Below, piece by piece: positions 1 through 12,098 of a stretch of DNA of 64,000 nt. Made by a program: the position numbers and the translations under genes. How positions within the stretch are numbered: position 1 is the stretch's first letter; each line of letters begins with the position of its first letter. Below the pieces are notes generated by a model. The model was not told the DNA's origin and ran no database searches. It was given only the letters and a program-made list of their open reading frames with translations. The stretch comes from Rhodococcus jostii NBRC 16295. Its GTDB lineage: Bacteria; Actinomycetota; Actinomycetes; Mycobacteriales; Mycobacteriaceae. Location: NCBI RefSeq assembly GCF_001894825.1, contig NZ_BCWY01000015.1:62001-126000 (forward strand), given 5' to 3'.

Positions 1-567
1 GGGGCCGGGTGCGAGGAGGGTGACGTTCACCCCGGTCCCCTTGAGTTCGCCGCGCAGCGATTCGGAGAAGGTGTTGACGAACGCCTTGGTGGCCGCATAG
101 GTGGCGTTGTGGGGGATCGGCATGTTTCCGGCCGCCGAGCCGACCATCAGGATGGCCCCGGACCCGCGATCCACCATGCCGGGCAGCACCGCGAGGGTGA
201 GGTCGTGCACCGCAACGGCGTTGAGTTCCACCTGGGCCCGCTCGTAGGCGGGGTCGAGCCCGGCGACCGGGCCGAACGTGGCGATGCCGGCGTTGTTGCA
301 GAGGACGCTGATCTCACGGCTGGCCAGCTCGGTGACGAGGGTTGACCGCGCGTCACGATCCGACAGATCGCACGCACGCACGTCCACCTCGACGCCGTAC
401 TCGGCACGAAGGGTCCCGGCGAGTGACTCCATCACCTCGCCGCGGCGCGCGACGAGGATCAGAGAGTGTCCCCGGGAGGCCAGATCGGTGGCCAGCGCCT
501 CGCCGATTCCGGACGAGGCGCCGGTCACGACGGCGCGGGCACTGGGGGTGGGGTTCGGCAAGCTCAC
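1..567 (-). CDS. Short-chain dehydrogenase/reductase, C-terminus cut by the window edge
   Basis: The first 189 residues are present; the rest lies outside the window. A Rossmann nucleotide-binding motif TGASSGIG appears near residue 15, an NNAG motif near 90 and an active-site YAATK (Tyr-x-x-x-Lys) near 160, so this is a classical SDR oxidoreductase using NAD(P)H. The start is a GTG at 567 that gives MSLPNP and leaves only 18 bases after the fadH stop. It is therefore probably the last or a middle gene of the PadR-fadH-SDR operon, acting on a lipid or ketone. Substrate is not determinable from the sequence. Confidence 0.85.
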   Translation of the reverse strand, partial: MSLPNPTPSARAVVTGASSGIGEALATDLASRGHSLILVARRGEVMESLAGTLRAEYGVEVDVRACDLSDRDARSTLVTELASREISVLCNNAGIATFGPVAGLDPAYERAQVELNAVAVHDLTLAVLPGMVDRGSGAILMVGSAAGNMPIPHNATYAATKAFVNTFSESLRGELKGTGVNVTLLAPGP

Positions 568-585
568 GGTCAGCAGCGTAGTGCG

Positions 586-3157
<2,572 letters not shown>

Positions 3158-3283
3158 GGACAGAAGTATCTATGCAACGAGGTGCGTATGCAACTGAGTG
3201 CACACTAAGTCCTTCCGGCCGAACGGGAGGCTCGTCGCGTCAGACCGCACGAACTCCCCGTTGGCTCGCATAGGCTCGCGGGC

Positions 3284-4609
3284 ATGAGCACCGACGTTCG
3301 TCCGCCGGCCGGGATCGGCGAGGCCGCAACGCGCAGACAGGTTGTCGCGTGGGGGTTGTGGGACTGGGGTTCGGCCGCCTTCAACGCCGTGATCCTCACG
3401 TTCGTCTTCTCCGTCTACCTGACGGACGCCGTGGGCGAGGACCTGCCGGGATCGATCTCCGCGAGCACGTGGCTGGGATGGTCGCTCGGCATCGCCGGGT
3501 TCCTCATCGCCGTGCTCGCACCCGTCACCGGTCAGCGATTCGACGCCGCAGGGCGACGTAAATGGGCGCTCGGCGTCCTCACCTTCGCGACGGTCGGCTG
3601 TATGGCGGCGATGTTCTTCGTCCGCGACTCGTACCAGTACCTGTGGCTCGGGCTGGTGCTACTGGCCGCGGGCTCGGTGATCTTCGAACTGGCCGGCGTC
3701 CCGTACAACGCGATGCTCAGGCAGGTGTCGACGCCGTCGAACATCGGCCGGGTGTCCGGGTTCGGCTGGGCGATGGGTTACTTCGGCGGAATCGTGCTGT
3801 TGCTGGTGTGCTACTTCGGATTCATCGCCGGCGACGGCGACAACCGGGGGTTCCTCGGGCTCACCACCGACGGCGGCACGAACATCCGGATGGTGGCACT
3901 GCTCGCCGCCGTGTGGTTCGCGGTCTTCGCGATTCCCGTGCTGCTGAAAGTTCCCGAACTGCCCCGCACGAACGCGGACCCGGGGGCGGACAAGGCCGGT
4001 TTCGTCGAGTCGTACCGGGTGCTGTGGCGGGACCTGCGCGACCTCTGGTCCGCCGACCGGCGCACCGTCTACTTCCTGGTGGCGAGCGCGCTGTTCCGGG
4101 ACGGGCTCGCCGGAGTGTTCACGTTCGGCGCCGTCCTGGCCGTCAACGTCTACGGCATCGGCGCGGGTGACGTGCTGTTGTTCGGAGTCGCGGCCAACGT
4201 CGTCTCCGCGCTCGGCGCGCTCACCGCGGGCCGGTTCGACGACCGGATCGGCCCGAAGACCGTGATCATGACGTCCCTGATCGCGATGATCGTCGTCGGT
4301 GTCGTCCTGACGGCCGTGTCGGGGCCGGCCATGTTCTGGATCTTCGGACTGCTGCTGTGCCTGTTCGTCGGTCCCGCGCAGTCGTCCGCGCGCACGTTCC
4401 TGGCCCGGATCACCCCGCCCGGCCGGGAAGGGCAGATGTTCGGCCTCTACGCGACCACCGGTCGTGCGGTGTCGTTCCTGTCGCCGACCCTCTTCGGATT
4501 GTTCGCCTGGTGGTTCGCGGCAGATCGCGCCGGGATCCTCGGCCTGGTGATCGTCCTCGCGATCGGACTCGCTGCGCTGACGGTGGTGAAGCCGCCCGAA
4601 CGCGACTAA
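3284..4609 (+). CDS. MFS transporter of the UMF1/Atg22-like family
   Basis: 441 residues with about twelve hydrophobic segments, preceded by an N-terminal WGLWDWGSAAFNAVI motif typical of the UMF1 (Atg22-like) branch of the major facilitator superfamily. Bacterial members are integral membrane transporters of uncertain substrate. It stands alone, divergent from the PadR gene with 126 bases between the starts, and converges on the membrane protein gene at 4730. The intervening space is filled by a tandem repeat that begins one base after its TAA stop. Confidence 0.85.
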   Translation: MSTDVRPPAGIGEAATRRQVVAWGLWDWGSAAFNAVILTFVFSVYLTDAVGEDLPGSISASTWLGWSLGIAGFLIAVLAPVTGQRFDAAGRRKWALGVLTFATVGCMAAMFFVRDSYQYLWLGLVLLAAGSVIFELAGVPYNAMLRQVSTPSNIGRVSGFGWAMGYFGGIVLLLVCYFGFIAGDGDNRGFLGLTTDGGTNIRMVALLAAVWFAVFAIPVLLKVPELPRTNADPGADKAGFVESYRVLWRDLRDLWSADRRTVYFLVASALFRDGLAGVFTFGAVLAVNVYGIGAGDVLLFGVAANVVSALGALTAGRFDDRIGPKTVIMTSLIAMIVVGVVLTAVSGPAMFWIFGLLLCLFVGPAQSSARTFLARITPPGREGQMFGLYATTGRAVSFLSPTLFGLFAWWFAADRAGILGLVIVLAIGLAALTVVKPPERD

Positions 4610-4744
4610 CGCTTCGCGCGATCGGTGCATTATGCGCTAGCGCTTCGCGCGATCGGTGCAGTATGCGCTAGCGCTTCGCGCGATCGGTGCAGTATGCGCT
4701 AGCGCTTCGCGCGATCGGTGCAGTATGCGCTAGCGCTTCGCGCG
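4610..4744. repeat. 31-bp tandem repeat, four full copies plus a partial, between convergent genes
   Basis: Units run 4610-4640, 4641-4671, 4672-4702 and 4703-4733, followed by an 11-base partial copy at 4734-4744. The first unit differs from the others by one base (cattatgc against cagtatgc). Each unit contains the palindrome gcgctagcgc across its junction. Read on the minus strand each unit repeats the last codons and TAG stop (Ala-Lys-Arg-stop) of the gene at 4730, so the array looks like repeated duplication of that gene's 3' end. Copy number is probably variable between strains. Confidence 0.95.
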
Positions 4745-5311
4745 GCGATCGTCGTCGATCCGGAGTTTCTCCGGAAACAGCCTCCGCTGAGTGAACCAGC
4801 CCGCCGCTGCCACGACGACCCAGATCACCGTGGCGAAGAACTGCTGGGTGCCCTCGTTCGGATCGCCGAGGAAACTCAGCGGGCCGACGGCCAGGCCGAG
4901 TCCGGTCAACACCATGCTGGCGCCGCCGAGGGCAGTGAGCCACAACAATGCCCGTGCGCGGTACCGGTCGGCGATGAAACCGCAGGCGACGGCGAGCGCG
5001 ACGATGACGATTCCGCTGAGGAGCCAGTTGGCGTCGTCGGGTTGCAGGACACGACTGAGCTTGGCCCCGATCACCGCGCCCGCGATGATCCCGATGAAGA
5101 ACGCGGCGAACTTGAAGATCAGGGTGGTGGCCACCCACACCACGACCGCCCCGATCGCCGCGATGAGGAACGTCGTACCGAGCGACAGCGAGAACAGATC
5201 CGCGAGGAGCCAGCCGAGGCCGAATCCCGAGGCGAGGACCGCGACGTGGAGTGAACCGACACCGGCGAAGCACAGAACGGCGCCGACCAGAAGGATTGCG
5301 ATGCCACTCAT
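4730..5311 (-). CDS. DUF4203-type multi-pass membrane protein
   Basis: 193 residues with six to seven glycine- and alanine-rich hydrophobic segments and a basic C-terminal tail (KLRIDDDRRAKR). The pattern fits DUF4203 (TM7S3/TM198-like) membrane proteins, whose function in bacteria is unknown. No signal for a partner is seen; the upstream gene is a hydrolase on the same strand, 77 bases away. The last three codons and the stop lie inside the first full unit of the 31-bp repeat array. Confidence 0.75.
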   Translation of the reverse strand: MSGIAILLVGAVLCFAGVGSLHVAVLASGFGLGWLLADLFSLSLGTTFLIAAIGAVVVWVATTLIFKFAAFFIGIIAGAVIGAKLSRVLQPDDANWLLSGIVIVALAVACGFIADRYRARALLWLTALGGASMVLTGLGLAVGPLSFLGDPNEGTQQFFATVIWVVVAAAGWFTQRRLFPEKLRIDDDRRAKR

Positions 5312-5388
5312 GGTGCCCTCCCTGGGTGCACGGGACGAGTAGTGTCATCAAACCAGAACGAGCGCCCCGTCGAGGGGAACAGCAGATT

Positions 5389-6240
5389 TCAGTTCGGTGC
5401 CGTTCCGGTGCGGGTCAGGATCGCCTCCGCGAGGGCGTCGGGACGCTGCTCCGGGATCCAGTGCGTGGCACCGTCCAGGACGACGAACTCGTAGGGCGCA
5501 TCGACGAACTCGCCGCACCTTTCCGCTCCCGCGCGTCCGAGCGCGATGTCGCCGGTGCTCCAGACGTAGGTCGTGGGAACGGTGACGGCGGGTGTCGCCT
5601 CGAAGTCGCTCGTCATGGCGCGGTACCAGTTCAGTGCGGCGGTCATCGCCCCCGGTTGGCTGAGAAGTGCAACGTGCTCGTCGACGAGTGTCGGCGCGAC
5701 GACGTCCCCGAACATGGCGCGCAGCGACTGCGCGTTCTCGTCGAGGAGAACCTGCTCGGCCTTACCTTCCATCCTGAGGAGGCGGATGTACGAGGAGCGT
5801 TCCTTCTGGTCGGCGTCCTCGCGCAACGCCCAGCCGAACGCGCCGGGATGCGGTACGGAGACGGTGGTGAGCGTGCGGATCCTGTCGGGGTGCCGCGCCG
5901 CCACGACCCACGCCACGGCGGCGCCCCAGTCGTGGCCGACGAGATGCGCCGTGTCGAGGTCGAGGGCGTCGAGGAGTCCGATGACGTCCGCGACGAGGTG
6001 GTCGATCCGGTAGGAGTCCACGCCGTCGGGTCGCGCACCGGACGAGTATCCGCGCTGGTTCGGTGCGAACGTCCGCAGACCCGACTCGTTCAGCAGCGCG
6101 CTGACCGGCGTCCAGGACGCGGCGCTTTCCGGAAACCCGTGCAGCAGAACGACGGGGGCGCCGTCGGCGGGACCGCTGACCGCGACGTCGAACGTCAGGT
6201 CGCCGAGGGTGATGTGCGCGTTTTCGGACGTTGACAGCAT
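5389..6240 (-). CDS. Alpha/beta hydrolase, epoxide-hydrolase-like
   Basis: 283 residues with an alpha/beta-hydrolase fold: HGFPES oxyanion motif near residue 33, nucleophile elbow GHDWGAA near 104 with an aspartate where lipases have serine, a candidate acid in STGDIA, and a C-terminal THWIPEQ histidine. An aspartate nucleophile followed by Trp, with HGFPES, fits soluble epoxide hydrolases and their relatives rather than esterases. The ATG at 6240 is used because the conserved domain starts there and it is 26 bases from the TetR gene's stop; a longer frame upstream overlaps that gene. The two may be co-transcribed. Confidence 0.8.
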   Translation of the reverse strand: MLSTSENAHITLGDLTFDVAVSGPADGAPVVLLHGFPESAASWTPVSALLNESGLRTFAPNQRGYSSGARPDGVDSYRIDHLVADVIGLLDALDLDTAHLVGHDWGAAVAWVVAARHPDRIRTLTTVSVPHPGAFGWALREDADQKERSSYIRLLRMEGKAEQVLLDENAQSLRAMFGDVVAPTLVDEHVALLSQPGAMTAALNWYRAMTSDFEATPAVTVPTTYVWSTGDIALGRAGAERCGEFVDAPYEFVVLDGATHWIPEQRPDALAEAILTRTGTAPN

Positions 6241-6266
6241 GCTCCCACCGTACGGCGAGAGGCCTG

Positions 6267-6974
6267 CTACTTCCCGGGATTCCACCCGCTCATGCCGAGC
6301 ATGATCAGGCGCAGTTGCCGTTCGGCACGCGCGACCACCTCGGCCTCGGTTCGGCTTCCGGGGCGGTCGGCCTCGAGCAGGTCGACGACGACGGCGAACA
6401 TGGTGGACACGATCAGGTCGGCCGCCATCTCCAGGTCGTCGGTGTCCCACGACTGCAGGCCGTCGATGCGGGACAGATCCACCGTGAGTTCGCTGACGAA
6501 CAGCTTCATCTCGGTCGCGATCGCCCGACGAATCTCGGGTACGCCGCCGTAGCGTTCGCGGCTGAGGAATCGGAACTGCGCTTCGTGGGTGCGAACCTGC
6601 CGCACGAGGATGTCGAGGGAGGCTCCGGCGCTCTTGGTGCTCGGGGTGCGCCGGGCGTCGCGGAGCATCTGCCGCAAGATCCGCATGCCCTCCTCGACGA
6701 GCACCACACCGAGTTCCTCGATGGACGCGAAGTGGCGATAGAAGGCGGTGGGGACGATTCCTGCCGTGCGGGCCACCTCGCGCAGGCTCACGCCGGCGAA
6801 ACTGCGGTCCGCCATGAGTTCGAGAGTGCCGTCGAGAAGGGCCTTTCTCGTGCGCTCCTTGCGGGCTGCCCTGCTCTCGGGTTCGGCACCGGTCGACTGA
6901 CTCACGGCAGTGAGTGTATTCGTGGCGGCAGCCACGCCCGTCAGGTCCGGGTGCCCGTGCTCGTCGTCCGGCAT
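6267..6974 (-). CDS. TetR-family transcriptional regulator of the desaturase operon (inferred)
   Basis: 235 residues with a TetR helix-turn-helix at about 45-90 (SLREVARTAGIVPTAFYRHF) after a 30-40 residue low-complexity head, and a helical ligand domain. It is divergent from the ferredoxin reductase/desaturase operon, with 118 bases to the reductase start; that gap holds a 10-bp palindrome. The usual arrangement for such pairs is autoregulation plus repression of the divergent lipid-desaturation genes, with an acyl-CoA as plausible ligand; this is inference. The start could lie further in, because the first 35 residues are not conserved-looking. Confidence 0.85.
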   Translation of the reverse strand: MPDDEHGHPDLTGVAAATNTLTAVSQSTGAEPESRAARKERTRKALLDGTLELMADRSFAGVSLREVARTAGIVPTAFYRHFASIEELGVVLVEEGMRILRQMLRDARRTPSTKSAGASLDILVRQVRTHEAQFRFLSRERYGGVPEIRRAIATEMKLFVSELTVDLSRIDGLQSWDTDDLEMAADLIVSTMFAVVVDLLEADRPGSRTEAEVVARAERQLRLIMLGMSGWNPGK

Positions 6975-7040
6975 GTGTATTCGATCCCTGCCTCGGGTGT
7001 GCGCGCTGTCACATTTCGATTGACAACTACCTGTCTCCCT

Positions 7041-7067
7041 CTGTCACACTAGTGTCAGTGTACAACC
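7041..7067. promoter_or_regulatory. Candidate TetR operator/promoter ahead of the desaturase operon
   Basis: A perfect 10-bp palindrome acactagtgt sits at 7046-7055, flanked by gtc/cag. It lies between the divergent TetR gene and the reductase gene, about 40 bases before the reductase start, and is followed by a possible -10 element tacaac at 7061-7066. Binding is inferred from position and symmetry only. Confidence 0.45.
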
Positions 7068-7092
7068 GTGCACTCAAATGGAGGAGGCTGAC

Positions 7093-8202
7093 GTGTCAGT
7101 TGCCCACACCAGTCGTCCGGCGGAGGGACGCAGGTTCTCGCTGCTGTCGTTGTTCGAGGCGATGGCCACTCCGCACCAGCTCGACCGCTACCTCGAACTC
7201 GTCACCCCCATGGTGACCGTGCGCGACCTCCGCGCCGAGGTGGTCGCCGTCCGACGGTCCACCGCCGACACCGTCACCCTCACGCTGCGCCCCACCCGCC
7301 AGTGGCGCGGATTCCGTGCAGGGCAATTCGTGCAGGTAGGGGTCGTGATCGACGGGGTCCGGCACACCCGCTGCTACTCGCCGGCCAACGCGCAGGCGTC
7401 CACCGACGGTCATGTCGAGCTGACGATCAAGGCGCGTCCCGAGGGGCTGGTCTCGCAGTACCTGCATGCGCAGGCTCGGCCCGGACTGGTGCTCGACCTG
7501 TCGCAGGCGGCGGGCGAATTCACCCTCCCGACTCCGCGTCCACGGCGGCTGCTGCTGGTGAGCGGAGGCAGCGGAATCACCCCGGTTCTGTCGATGCTGC
7601 GCACGCTCGTCGACGAGCAGCACTTCGGCAACGTCACTTTTCTGCACTACGCGTACACCGAAAAGGATGTCGCGTACCTCGACGAGTTGCGTGAACTCGC
7701 CGACACGAACGCGAACGTCTCTCTGGTACTCGCATACACCGATCAGGAGGCCGGCGGGCATCTCCACGGCTTCTTCGGCCAGGAGCACCTCGACGCTGTC
7801 GCGCCCTGGTACGCCGACGCCGAAACCTACCTCTGCGGCCCGCCCGGACTGATGCGCGGCGTCCGCGAGGTCTACCGCGAACTCGGCATCGAGGACCGTC
7901 TGCACACCGAAGAATTCGCGCCCACCGCAGCCCCGGTGGAGGGCGAGGCCGGCGGCGAGGTGTCCTTCACCGCCAGCGGTGTCACCGCCGACAACTCCGG
8001 CGCGACGCTGCTCGAGCAGGCGGAGTCCGCGGGGCTCCATCCCGAATACGGATGCCGGATGGGCATCTGCTTCTCGTGCACCGCGGTGAAGAAGTCGGGG
8101 TGCACCAAGAACGTCCGCACCGGCGACACCGACACCGATCCGGACAAGGCGATTCAGCTGTGCGTCTCGGTTCCCGTGGGCGACGTCGCCCTCGACATCT
8201 GA
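7093..8202 (+). CDS. Ferredoxin reductase-type electron transfer protein for acyl desaturation (Rv3230c-like)
   Basis: 369 residues with an FAD-binding domain (about 45-145, RCYSPAN motif), an NAD(P)H-binding domain (about 150-260, GGSGITP and CGPPGLM motifs) and a C-terminal plant-type 2Fe-2S domain with cysteines at about 321, 326, 329 and 357. It is thus a one-polypeptide NAD(P)H-to-desaturase electron chain, like M. tuberculosis Rv3230c, which serves DesA3. The GTG at 7093 is preferred to an ATG at 7078 because a GAGGAGG ribosome-binding site (7081-7087) lies five bases before it. The desaturase follows by 34 bases. Confidence 0.9.
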   Translation: MSVAHTSRPAEGRRFSLLSLFEAMATPHQLDRYLELVTPMVTVRDLRAEVVAVRRSTADTVTLTLRPTRQWRGFRAGQFVQVGVVIDGVRHTRCYSPANAQASTDGHVELTIKARPEGLVSQYLHAQARPGLVLDLSQAAGEFTLPTPRPRRLLLVSGGSGITPVLSMLRTLVDEQHFGNVTFLHYAYTEKDVAYLDELRELADTNANVSLVLAYTDQEAGGHLHGFFGQEHLDAVAPWYADAETYLCGPPGLMRGVREVYRELGIEDRLHTEEFAPTAAPVEGEAGGEVSFTASGVTADNSGATLLEQAESAGLHPEYGCRMGICFSCTAVKKSGCTKNVRTGDTDTDPDKAIQLCVSVPVGDVALDI

Positions 8203-8236
8203 CTTTCACTCGACATTCAACGTTTTGGAGACCGAC

Positions 8237-9418
8237 ATGTTTGGACTCTCACTCTCGTTCCTCCCGTTCGTCGACGGCTCCGACGGCTCCGACGGTTCCC
8301 GCAACGACGTCCCGGTGGTGCTCAGTCACGACCAGGTCGAAGAGATCGGCCGGGAACTGGACGCCCTCCGCGACCGGACCGTCGCGGATCTCGGCGCCGA
8401 GGACCGCGAATACATCTACAAGATCATCAAGGCGCAGAGGGGATTCGAGGTCGCCGGCCGCGGGCTGATGTACCTCGGGTTCTTCCCGCCGGCGTGGATT
8501 GCCGGGGTCGGAGCCCTCGGTGTGTCGAAGATTCTCGACAACATGGAGATCGGCCACAACGTCATGCACGGCCAGTACGACTGGATGCGGGAACCGGGTC
8601 TCAACTCCCGCGTGTTCGAGTGGGACACCGTCTGCCCGGCCGATCAGTGGAAGCACTCCCACAACTACATGCACCACACGTACACCAACATCCTCGGCCG
8701 CGACCGCGACATCGGCTACGGAATCCTGCGGATCGACGAGGCGCAGAAGTGGAACCCCTACTATCTGGGGAACCCGGTCTACGCATTCTTCCTGATGATG
8801 CTGTTCGAATGGGGCGTCATGCTGCACGACCTGGAGGCGGAGAACGTGATCCAGGGCAAGCGGAAGTGGCACGACGTGAAGCCGCTGCTGAAGGGCTGGT
8901 GGCGCAAGGCCGGCAGGCAGGTGCTCAAGGACTACGCGATCTTCCCGGCACTCACCGGGCCGCTGTTCGTCCCGACCCTCCTCGGCAACGTCACCGCCAA
9001 CCTGATCCGCAACGTGTGGGCGTACTCGATCATCTTCTGCGGCCATTTCCCCACCGGCGTGCAGAGTTTTACCGAGGACGAGACCGCCGAGGAAACGCGC
9101 GGCGAGTGGTACGTCCGGCAGATGCTGGGGAGCGCCAACATCGAGGGCAGCCCGCTGTTCCACATCATGTCGGGCAACCTGTCGCACCAGATCGAGCACC
9201 ACCTGTTCCCGGATCTGCCCGCCCACCGGTACCCGGAAATGGCGCCCGTCGTGAAGGCTCTGTGCGAGAAGCACGGGCTGCCCTACAACACCGGCGGCTT
9301 CTTCAAGCAGATCGGCTCCGTGTGGGCGAAGATCTTCACGTTCGCACTGCCGCCCGGTCTCGTCTCGTCCGACACCCCTCCCGGTGTTATCGTCGAGCGG
9401 CAGAAGACTGCAGCCTGA
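8237..9418 (+). CDS. Membrane-bound acyl-CoA/fatty acid desaturase (DesA3-like)
   Basis: 393 residues with the three histidine clusters of membrane di-iron desaturases: GHNVMHG near 107-111, HSHNYMHH near 141-148 and HQIEHH near 317, separated by hydrophobic stretches. Such enzymes insert a cis double bond in acyl-CoA using electrons from a reductase. Position directly after an Rv3230c-type reductase makes it the DesA3-type partner, probably delta-9, at the cytoplasmic membrane. The ATG at 8237 has a GGAG six bases upstream; an in-frame TTG at 8225 overlaps that site and is unlikely. An acidic/Ser-Gly-rich stretch (DGSDGSDGS) lies near the N-terminus. Confidence 0.9.
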   Translation: MFGLSLSFLPFVDGSDGSDGSRNDVPVVLSHDQVEEIGRELDALRDRTVADLGAEDREYIYKIIKAQRGFEVAGRGLMYLGFFPPAWIAGVGALGVSKILDNMEIGHNVMHGQYDWMREPGLNSRVFEWDTVCPADQWKHSHNYMHHTYTNILGRDRDIGYGILRIDEAQKWNPYYLGNPVYAFFLMMLFEWGVMLHDLEAENVIQGKRKWHDVKPLLKGWWRKAGRQVLKDYAIFPALTGPLFVPTLLGNVTANLIRNVWAYSIIFCGHFPTGVQSFTEDETAEETRGEWYVRQMLGSANIEGSPLFHIMSGNLSHQIEHHLFPDLPAHRYPEMAPVVKALCEKHGLPYNTGGFFKQIGSVWAKIFTFALPPGLVSSDTPPGVIVERQKTAA

Positions 9419-9430
9419 GAGGCGAAACAC

Positions 9431-9652
9431 ATGGTGGGGAAGTTCGAGCGGCGCAAGGACACCGTGCAGGAACTGACGGAGTCCGCGGCCACACACGTCG
9501 GCCAGATCGCGACGATCATCGCCGGCGCCGTCCGAGACGTCACCCGGGAGATCGGCGACTGGGTGTCCGACGGGATCGAGATGCGTGAGGCCGCGAAGAA
9601 GGCCCGCGAAGACGAGGGCGAAGACGAGGGCGAAGACAAGCCGGTCGAGTAG
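9431..9652 (+). CDS. Small acidic protein of the desaturase operon, function unknown
   Basis: 73 residues, starting 12 bases after the desaturase stop with an in-operon spacing that suggests co-translation. Residues 1-55 look amphipathic and helical (DTVQELTESAATHVGQIATI, then a second helix), and the tail is a run of Glu/Asp/Gly/Lys. No recognised domain and no signal peptide. A role as an accessory or scaffold for the desaturase-reductase pair is only a guess from position. A strong terminator follows at 9687. Confidence 0.7.
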   Translation: MVGKFERRKDTVQELTESAATHVGQIATIIAGAVRDVTREIGDWVSDGIEMREAAKKAREDEGEDEGEDKPVE

Positions 9653-9686
9653 ACCGACCGGGCGTATCGACCCAGGGTAGAGATGG

Positions 9687-9728
9687 GGCCGCCGAGGGTG
9701 TGTTCATTGCACCCTCGGCGGCCTTTCT
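9687..9728 (+). terminator. Rho-independent terminator of the desaturase operon
   Basis: A perfect 14-bp stem (arms 9687-9700 and 9710-9723) with a nine-base loop, followed by tttct. It closes the reductase-desaturase-small protein operon. Confidence 0.85.
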
Positions 9729-9788
9729 GCGGACAGGGCTCCGGCCGATGCTGGTTGCAGCACGAAAACCGCCCTCCGAGAGGAACCC

Positions 9789-10001
9789 ATGTCCAACACC
9801 TCGTTCTCGACCACGGCGCGCATCGCCCTTGCCGGCTTTGCGGCCCTTGCGATTTCGCTGACCGGCGCCGCCGGTATGGCGTCGGCCAAGCCGATCTGCG
9901 AGACCGGCTGTTCGCAGCCCCTGCCTACCAAGAACCCCAGGCCCGACGTCAAGCAGATGTGCTGGGTCGAGTGGGGCCAGACGCAGTGCCAGGTGAGCTG
10001 A
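9789..10001 (+). CDS. Small secreted four-cysteine protein, unknown function
   Basis: 70 residues with a typical Sec signal peptide: basic-poor start, hydrophobic core (IALAGFAALAISLTGAAG) and a likely cleavage after ASA at about residue 33. The mature part, about 37 residues, starts KPICETGCSQ and has four cysteines, two near each end, suggesting two disulphides outside the cell. A GAGAGG ribosome-binding site precedes the ATG. It lies between two terminators, so it is monocistronic. I do not recognise the family. Confidence 0.7.
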   Translation: MSNTSFSTTARIALAGFAALAISLTGAAGMASAKPICETGCSQPLPTKNPRPDVKQMCWVEWGQTQCQVS

Positions 10002-10023
10002 GGCGATCGCGCTGTCGCAGGGT

Positions 10024-10053
10024 GGGGCCACGACCGTCGCCGGTCGTGGCCCC
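10024..10053. terminator. Bidirectional terminator between the small secreted protein gene and gdhA
   Basis: A 13-bp perfect stem (arms 10024-10036 and 10041-10053) with a four-base loop lies in the 62-base gap between convergent genes. There is no clear U-run on the plus side, but position supports a shared terminator. Confidence 0.7.
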
Positions 10054-10063
10054 CCTGCGTGTG

Positions 10064-11449
<1,386 letters not shown>

Positions 11450-11507
11450 TTACTTTGGAAACTATAGACCTGGCGTCGGACGTCCTGTATCGCGCCGTGC
11501 GGAGCGG

Positions 11508-11999
11508 TCAGGACTCTTGTGAGGGTGTGCGGGAATGCATTGCGACAGTGGTGTTCTCGAGGGTCTCGCCGCAGTGCGCGCACCGGTGTTCCAGTTCCAG
11601 TGAGTGCCCGCATTCGTGTAAGAGGACCGACGGGGCGTCGTCGACCGCCCACTTGGCGCCCCATTGGAACAGTGAGAGGAGTAGTGGCCGAAGGTCCTCG
11701 CCCGCCGGCGTCAGGTGGTACTCGAACCGGGGAGGGTGTTCGGAGTACTGCCTGCGCTCGATGACGCCGACCTCCTCCAGTTTGCGCAGTCGCGCGGTGA
11801 GGATGTCGCGCGAGACGCCGATGTAACCGGCGATCCGGTCGAAGCGGTGCACTCCGTAGCTCAGTTCGCGGATCACCAGCATGGACCAGCGGTCGCCGAT
11901 CAGTTCCATGGTTGCGGCGATGGCGCAGGGTCTCGGCGCCAGTGGCATGCGGTCCATGACGATCTCGGGTGTCGCTGGCTCGGTGTGGCCGTTGTTCAT
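11508..11999 (-). CDS. HxlR-family regulator with a C-terminal cysteine/histidine motif
   Basis: 163 residues with the HxlR winged-helix domain (about 18-110: ELIGDRWSMLVIRELSYG, then SRDILTARLRKLEEVG and an RFEYHLTPAG wing). After the domain comes a short HECGHSLELEHRCAHCGE stretch that could hold a zinc ion, an addition seen in some HxlR proteins. It is divergent from an SDR/thioesterase pair and two inverted half-sites fill the gap, so it probably represses that pair. The start is uncertain: ATG at 11999 has GGAG only three bases away, and ATGs at 12008 and 12011 are possible. Confidence 0.8.
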   Translation of the reverse strand: MNNGHTEPATPEIVMDRMPLAPRPCAIAATMELIGDRWSMLVIRELSYGVHRFDRIAGYIGVSRDILTARLRKLEEVGVIERRQYSEHPPRFEYHLTPAGEDLRPLLLSLFQWGAKWAVDDAPSVLLHECGHSLELEHRCAHCGETLENTTVAMHSRTPSQES

Positions 12000-12022
12000 G
12001 CACTCCATCATAGAGGGTTGTG

Positions 12023-12070
12023 TTTTCCAACTGATAGGGATTACTGTCGTGAACGTAGTTAGTTGGAAAA
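12023..12070. promoter_or_regulatory. Inverted 10-bp half-sites in the HxlR/SDR divergent promoter
   Basis: TTTTCCAACT at 12023-12032 and its exact reverse complement AGTTGGAAAA at 12061-12070 are separated by 28 bases, a distance of 38 bp centre to centre. They sit midway between the HxlR and SDR starts and are AT-rich against the local background. This is the expected place for HxlR binding; the assignment is inferred. Confidence 0.6.
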
Positions 12071-12098
12071 GCAGACTTACTCTTTCGAAGGGGTCGTC

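Noticed and set aside
4610-4744. CRISPR array
   Set aside because: The 31-bp units are directly adjacent with no spacers, and no cas genes are present.
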